Below, in pieces: positions 58,265 through 64,000 of a DNA stretch of 64,000 nt. How positions within the stretch are numbered: position 1 is the stretch's first letter; each line of letters opens with the position of its first letter. The notes below the pieces were generated by a model that ran no database searches, was not told the origin of the DNA, and worked only from the letters and a program-made list of their open reading frames with translations. Source of the stretch: Aralia elata (Eukaryota > Streptophyta > Magnoliopsida > Apiales > Araliaceae); NCBI GenBank assembly GCA_034770075.1, contig CM068377.1, forward strand, positions 51,624,271 to 51,688,270, written 5' to 3'. The position numbers and the translations under genes are program-made.

Positions 58265-59608
58265 TGTGACACCCCCAAATCCAGGTACCAATGCCTCGAA
58301 TTTGGTGCTCACGATAAACACATCCAACCACCTTCGATCAACATATGACAACTAAATGCAGAATGAATAATCATATATTAATTGATACAAAAGGTTTACA
58401 AAGGTCCCAAGGTCTATAACCTTAAATAAATACATCACGAAGTTCCAAAATAACTATTAGGACTCGTGTTACATAACTGTTATCTAAACAGAACACTAAG
58501 ACAAATAATCATGTCTATTCGAAGTCTAGAACTTCATCTTCTCCTTGCCCTTATCTCTGCTCGAGCACTCGGGCTTAGCTGTAAAATTTTCATGATATAA
58601 CAAGAGTGAACAACGAGTTTGCTCAGCAAGTTTAAAATGAATAAGAGAGATATATCATGAATGAATAAGAACAACAATATCATAGTTCAACAATTTTAAA
58701 AACAATTAATGAAACAAACGAACGGTATAATCAAAGTTCAAATGTGAAATGAAGATTGATTATTTATTGTTGATAGTCAAATAGACTATGGACACACTTT
58801 AAGGCATCAGTCACATTGACCGACCCGTATTAGGTTGCTAACTGCAGAGTTTTGTACTCAAGGGGATCAACCTCTTGTACACCATGTATATGCCTAACAT
58901 TTAATTCTGCTTTATATCGTATTTCAGATACTTAGGAAACTCCCCTCCATGGGGTTGTTCATCTTAGTCTAAGAATCCGTGCCAGACTACTGGTTTGGAT
59001 AGCTTTAAAATTAATAAACATACACAATTCTAACCGAATAAGTAGTTTAAACTTCTCTTGAATAGTTCTTAAATGACAAAACCTTAGATGGTAATACAGT
59101 CCAATAATAGAACTGAATTCAAAAGCACTATGTGCGAATGCCAATAATATCGATGTGGAATAATTTTAAAACAATTAAACCACTTAGCACATGCTTGAAA
59201 AGTAGCACTCGAGCTTAATTTGAGAAACTTGCATTATGTAAGAAATTTCTGAACTTGCTCAATATAAGGATTGAATAAAACAGAATTTGCACCCAGTATA
59301 TAGGGTGTGTAAGATAGGGGATCTTACAGAGATATACACAATAGTATAACAATTAGTATAAAAGCCCGAAGCAAGGGAAACTTGCATAATATTAGAACCC
59401 GCACACAATATGTAAAGGTATATAGGTTAGGAACTTGCTTGGTTAGCTGCTTATTGATTAGTCTACATTTCTGCTTCGACAAGTATCCTACAGTAATTAT
59501 AATTTTACTCTCTGATCAGACATAGCTATGCATTAATAACATACTAAATAAATTGCATGAGTGACTCATATGGTCTGCTCTATAGTCCACTCAAATACTC
59601 TTCGGTCT

Positions 59609-59995
59609 GTTAGAACAGCTCTACGATCAGTGGGGTTTTAGCACAGTTGATAGAGTCACTCTACGATCAGTGGGGTGACTCTACGATCACCAACTAAGTT
59701 CTACGACTCGCTTGTGAAGCTCTACGATCGTCTAGTGAGGCTCTACGCTCAGTAGAGTTCATCATACGACTGACTGGCGAGACTCTATGATCGGCAGAAT
59801 TTACTCTATGATCGCAGGGTTCACTCTACGATCCCTTCGTGGACCGATCAAACTTACTCTACGACATGCGAGCAAACTCCATGATTGCCGAGTGGAACTC
59901 TACGATTACCGAGTGGAACTCTACGATCGGTAGAGTCCACTCTACGATGGCCAAGTGAAACTCTACGATCGTAGGGTTCACATTACGATCCATCA
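59609..59995. repeat. CTCTACGATC minisatellite in LTR I
   Basis: About 15-18 irregular units of 20-30 bp, each starting near (A/G)CTCTACGATC with a variable spacer such as AGTGG. Confidence 0.85.
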
Positions 59996-60783
59996 GGATT
60001 TAGAAGTATTTTAAATATCAGCTCAAGGAACATCCTTTGGCCGATTAATATAAGGTTAAACATGTCTAGAAATATAGTTTTGGGCCTGGCCGATCCTCTG
60101 CCGACAAGATTTTGGCTTCGGCTCCAAGTCTGAACCTTTCATAGTTCGGGAGTCTCTTCGGGGCCGGATGGTACACTTATATTTGGCTTCAGGAATTAGG
60201 TTCGGACATTGCTGACACTAGGGGTTCGACTTCGGGTCTAGTACTTTACTAAACCCAGAGCAAATGCTATTGCCATCAGTTTTGACTACAGCTTCCACTT
60301 GGAAGGCTAGTCTACGGTTTGGGGTCGGTGACCATCGATATCTAACCCCGTTACTAAGGTCCATGGGTTCCTCGGGACATCTTCGGTGCTTCCGATGTTA
60401 ACTGAGCAACATGGATAGGGTTATTAATACGACTCTGGTTTAAGCCACTATCCAGTTCTATATATATATAGCATGCGCTTTCTGTATAGCTACTCTACTA
60501 CTCCAGAGTTTGACATTACTCCAACATTACAATGAATCATGCTTGACTCAACTTTTACTGACTTAATCAGTAAGGAAAAACTAACTGAACAAGTAAAGGC
60601 TAATGTTTGAAGAAAAAGAAAGGGTTTCACCTCTCCGGAGCTTCGTTTGCTATCTCTCTAGTTTTTCAGATTCTGCTCGTCTCTCCGAACGGCAAGGACT
60701 CCTCAAGGTTACTCTTACCTCACAATATCTCTCTTATATTAGAACTAATAAACTTAGCAAGCTCTACAAGAGAAATCGGGATC

Positions 60784-60793
60784 TCTATTTATA
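60784..60793 (-). promoter_or_regulatory. LTR I TATA box
   Basis: The minus strand reads CTATAAATAG about 620 bp into the LTR, matching the depth in LTR A. Confidence 0.6.
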
Positions 60794-61414
60794 GAGAATC
60801 CTTTATCCAATCATTGGTCATTAACCCGACCTTCAGACTGGTTCTAACCGAATTAACCGTTGGTCAAGAGAGGTTTGGTAGAAAGTTTTTACCAACCCAT
60901 CTTTCAGCCATACCCAGTAATCATCAGATCAGACTTTAATCAGTGAAGTAGGAGAATAGGCCATTGGCCTGATGCGGCGGATTATACTTTTATGCAAAGA
61001 TAAAATATTTGATTAGTATTCAACAGTAAGGACCACATGGTTGGGCTGCTTCTGATTTGGGCCTATTAAATAACTTAACTCTCCAGCTTACTACCCACAT
61101 ACCATTAGCTTGGGTCGGGCTTGTTTAATGAAATAAAATAGACCAGTCCACTATTAAGAATCCCTTAGTGGAATTATTTAAGATTAATAGTATTAATTAT
61201 CTACAAGACCATTTCACAAGTAGCTACTTGAGTTTGTTTAAAATAATTTACAAGGCTAGTCCATTATATTTGGACTATTAAATCAATTCACATATAACCA
61301 CACATAATCACCCAAATCATTTAAGGGTTTAAAAATAATATGCAAAAGAATTTAATAACAGAGATTAAATTATTGACCTTAATAATATTGTTTTGAAAAA
61401 CAGTGGTCATTACA

Positions 61415-62147
61415 TCCTCCCTCCTTATAAGAATTTCGTCCCTGGAATTTCAACATAAGGTCACTCGAAAAGATACAGATAGATTGCCCTCATCTTCTCC
61501 TCAAGCTCCCACGTAGCTTCTTCAACTGCATGGTTCCTCCAGAGTACTTTGACTAAAGGAATGATCTAATTTCTTAATGTCTGCTCCTTCCTATTAAGTT
61601 TCTGGACAGGAATTTCCTCATACGATAAATTTTTCTATATTGAATTGGTTCGTAGGATATAACGTGCTTATAGTCAGGTTTATATGGTCGCAATACTGAA
61701 ACATGGAGCACGTTATGAATGTGCTCTAGTTCAGGAGGTAAGGCTACCTCGTACGTCACTTTACCAACTCGCTTCAGGATCTCAAAACGTCCTATGAATC
61801 TAGGGCACAATTTTCCCTTTTTCTCAAAACGGATCTTCCCTTTCCAAGGAGATACCTTCAAAAACACAAAACTACCCACCTTAAAGTCCCGCTTCTGATG
61901 ATGTATGTTGGCGTACTTCTTTTGTTGATCCTGGGCTACTACCAGACGAGCCCTTATTAATTTGATCGTATCTGCGGTTTGCTGCACCATCTCAGGTCCC
62001 AGCAGTCTTCGTTCTCCCACTTCATCCCAACACAACGGGGTTCGACACTTTCTTTCATATAACGCTTCGTACAGTGGCATGCCGATACTAGTATGATAAC
62101 TGTTGTTGTAAGCAAACTCCACTAACGATAAGTGATCATCCCAGTTG
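61415..62147 (-). pseudogene. Element I: integrase tail, chromodomain, polypurine tract
   Basis: Minus strand from 62147: the integrase core end (WDDHLSLVEFAYNNSYH), the LYERKCRTPLCWDEVGER block, the integrase tail, then a frame break near 61640 and the chromodomain (LWRNHAVEEATWELEEKM) with a stop in between, then the polypurine tract ATAAGGAGGGAGGA (61415-61428). It is cut at 62147 by LTR J. Homologous to element A; the rest of I lies beyond the window. Confidence 0.88.
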
Positions 62148-64000
62148 TGTGACGCCCCCAAATTCTGACGTCACTGTCTCGAATTTGGTTCATCACGTTC
62201 TAACACAATAATGACATAAAACTAATACAGCGGAAAAGATAGAATAAATTACATTGATTTAATATAATTATTCTCGTCCCAAGGTCTCGCAACCGATACC
62301 ACAATACTATCCAAAAGTCTTAATTTAAACTGAAACATAGTACTAATACATAATCCATGCCTAAGCTTATTACATAACCAAATTTAGAAAATTTAAGCAA
62401 CATAGTAATTAATATCCTTCCTAAGGAGGAACAAAGCTACTCCGTAGTTTTGCCCTTTCCCTTATCCTTGCCTGAAGGTTCACCTCGCTCTACCTTAACT
62501 GAAAGGTTTAAAGGAAGCAAGAATGAGCAACAAATTTGCCCAGCAAGTATATACAATGAGGGTGAACAATATAAAGTTCAAATTTCAAGGGTATGACAGT
62601 AAAGGATAATTTAAGGATAATAAGGAAAATCAATTGTTATACATAAGAGTCGCTATGGACTGAAGAATATCAATAGGATTCTTGCATCTAATCATTTCAA
62701 GTCCAAGAATATGAACACTGAGTAGTCACTAAAGGACTAAGAACTCCTGCTAGAATTAACAGTTTTTATATTGAAAATCCAATAAAAACAAGTACACAGG
62801 TGATACCCCAGATTATGCATAAATGTCACATGCTTATAAGTGCGCACGTCGGTCCCCCGACAATATATAATTTTCCCTTTTTATGAGGGTTGTTCATCTC
62901 AGTAGATTAGAGTCCTCACCAAGACAATTGGTTTGGAATAGCTTTCTAACACATGCATAATAGTCTAACCAAAAACAATGGTTTAGACAACTTTTATAAT
63001 CATATTCAATGATTTAATAAATACCAATACTCGCAATGAGGTTTAAGGGATATTAATCTTAAACCAATCTTTAGAATATGAATGACAATTTATAAAGCAT
63101 AAGAGTCATTGTCACATACTTGTACGATACATGAATATACAATTTATAAAGCATAAGAGTTATTGTCACATACTTGCTCAATAAAGAGAAAAGGGTTCGA
63201 ATACTTGTACAATATACCACATCTTGCTCGAATGTAAATTGAGTAGGGTTAAAGGAAATCTCGCAATTTGTAAGAGGTTCAAGGTAAGAAACTTGCTCAA
63301 TATAAGTTTGAGTAAGGTTAGGGAACTTGTCTTTAGCGCAGTCTATGAATTTAAAGCTTAATGACATGTTGCAATCCTATTGTATAATAGTTATATATAA
63401 GAATTCCATTAGTCATACAATTTCATACATCAAATAATACTACATCATACTTGGATACCAAAAACATTACTACAACTTCTGCTCTATACTTTAGAATAAC
63501 AATGCAAGCAATCCACAAGACTCAGATTACAAAAAGAATCACTTGACCACTCTGCAGGAGGGCGCAGCTGCGCCCTGGTTAAGCTTAAGGACGGCGCAGC
63601 TGCGCTGTCCCCTGGCCAGACCAGGGTTGAGCTTTTGCCTTCCTGGTTTTAGTCCACTATCTAGCATACCAATACAGTAACAATTACTATGTACACATGT
63701 TAAAGAGGTTTGCATGTTCACACGATCATTTCAAGTTTATATTACTACTCTATAATTTCTTAGTCTAGAACATTGGTAAAATAATGTCGGACAAGTTTAA
63801 GAATTCACGTGACTTACCATACCATGTACTTATTCATATACAAAGGTTATAACATCGGAAATACGCATGTTCATGTGTTCATATCATCTATACTTAGTTA
63901 ACATAGTCCACAACTCGGAAATTTTACCTAAATTCATGCTTGAACGATGCAATGCTATAACATACTAGAGGAACACATATACACATCATGCCTGAGAAAT
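62148..64000 (-). mobile_element. LTR J, partial, Tekay/Del-type
   Basis: Starts TGTGACGCCCCC after the target copy AGTTG (62143-62147); on the minus strand this is the LTR 3' end GGGGGCGTCACA. Near 62530 it has the inverted TACTTGCTGGGCAAATT block of this LTR group. It runs off the window, so solo LTR or full element is unknown. Two GC-rich palindromes lie at 63559-63608. Small minus frames at 63071-63367 and 63539-63721 have no support. Confidence 0.8.
63559..63608. repeat. Two palindromes with GCGCAGCTGCGC core in LTR J
   Basis: AGGGCGCAGCTGCGCCCT (63559-63576) is a perfect 18-bp palindrome. A second 18-bp copy (63591-63608) has one G:T mismatch pair. Both are in AT-rich LTR sequence. Confidence 0.9.

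Larger units (their letters stand above)
58265..61414 (-). mobile_element. Element I 3' LTR, Tekay/Del-type
   Basis: 3150 bp. On the minus strand it starts TGTAATGACC and ends GGATTTGGGGGTGTCACA, the terminus of LTRs A and C. A polypurine tract and chromodomain lie on its right, as expected for a 3' LTR of a minus-strand element. Left target copy TACTC (58260-58264). A TATA box and a CTCTACGATC-rich repeat lie inside. The frames at 60603-60939 are not genes. Confidence 0.9.

Noticed and set aside
1..64000. Host gene, tRNA, rRNA or small-RNA gene hidden between elements
   Set aside because: Nearly all sequence can be assigned to an LTR, an internal region or an array; no tRNA-like box pair with acceptor stem and no host protein was recognised by eye.

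Overview
The window looks like the intergenic DNA of a flowering plant. It is almost entirely nested LTR retrotransposons. I found no credible host gene and no tRNA, rRNA or other RNA gene. Evidence for a plant nuclear genome: Ty3/gypsy chromovirus (Tekay/Del-type), Tat-clade and SIRE-like Ty1/copia proteins, primer sites matching plant initiator-Met and Arg tRNAs, long LTRs, and plant-only domains (plant mobile domain, DUF7745-like). The species cannot be told.

Element names used here. K: partial minus-strand LTR, 1-1429. SIRE-like 3' end: 1430 to about 2795. E: decayed minus-strand Tekay-type element (truncated LTR about 2820-4179, coding 4180-4294 and 32998-35357). C: plus-strand solo LTR inside E (4295-4756, 7085-9169, 32704-32997; TSD GTCGT/GTCAT). 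D: minus-strand solo LTR inside C (4757-7084; TSD GTAGG). A: complete plus-strand Tekay-type element inside C (9170-32703; TSD AGCCA). B: non-autonomous Tat-clade element inside the 5' LTR of A (10657-20881; TSD ACAGG). G: decayed plus-strand SIRE-like element (35357-36307, 54338-54641, 56839-58264). F: 18.0-kb Tat-clade element inside G (36308-54337; TSD TCTGG). H: plus-strand solo LTR inside G (54642-56838; TSD CTAGT). I: minus-strand Tekay-type element interrupting G (from 58265). J: minus-strand LTR interrupting I (from 62148, runs off the window). The insertion order E > C > A > B is four levels deep and can be read from the target-site duplications.

How the parts work. A has matching LTRs, an initiator-Met primer site, an extra coiled-coil leader ORF, and one gag-pol frame (three zinc knuckles, PR, RT, RNase H, INT, chromodomain) broken by only two stop codons. 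F has LTRs of 2.1 kb, an Arg-tRNA primer site, gag-pro and RT-RNaseH-aRNH-INT broken by two small indels and separated by an apparent intron, then two genes on the opposite strand: a three-exon plant-mobile-domain gene and a DUF7745-like coiled-coil gene. A satellite-like 139-bp array precedes the polypurine tract. B shares the LTR scaffold, leader, satellite and terminal module of F but has no working gene. Its nearly identical LTRs imply recent movement, presumably with proteins supplied in trans.

The most unusual items are the spliced antisense gene pair in F, a 20-bp palindrome repeated next to the LTR promoters of B and F and again in the 3' UTR of F, the conserved antisense-side motif whose neighbouring ORF differs between B and F, the in-frame gag-pro/pol intron, and the permuted pol junction in B.
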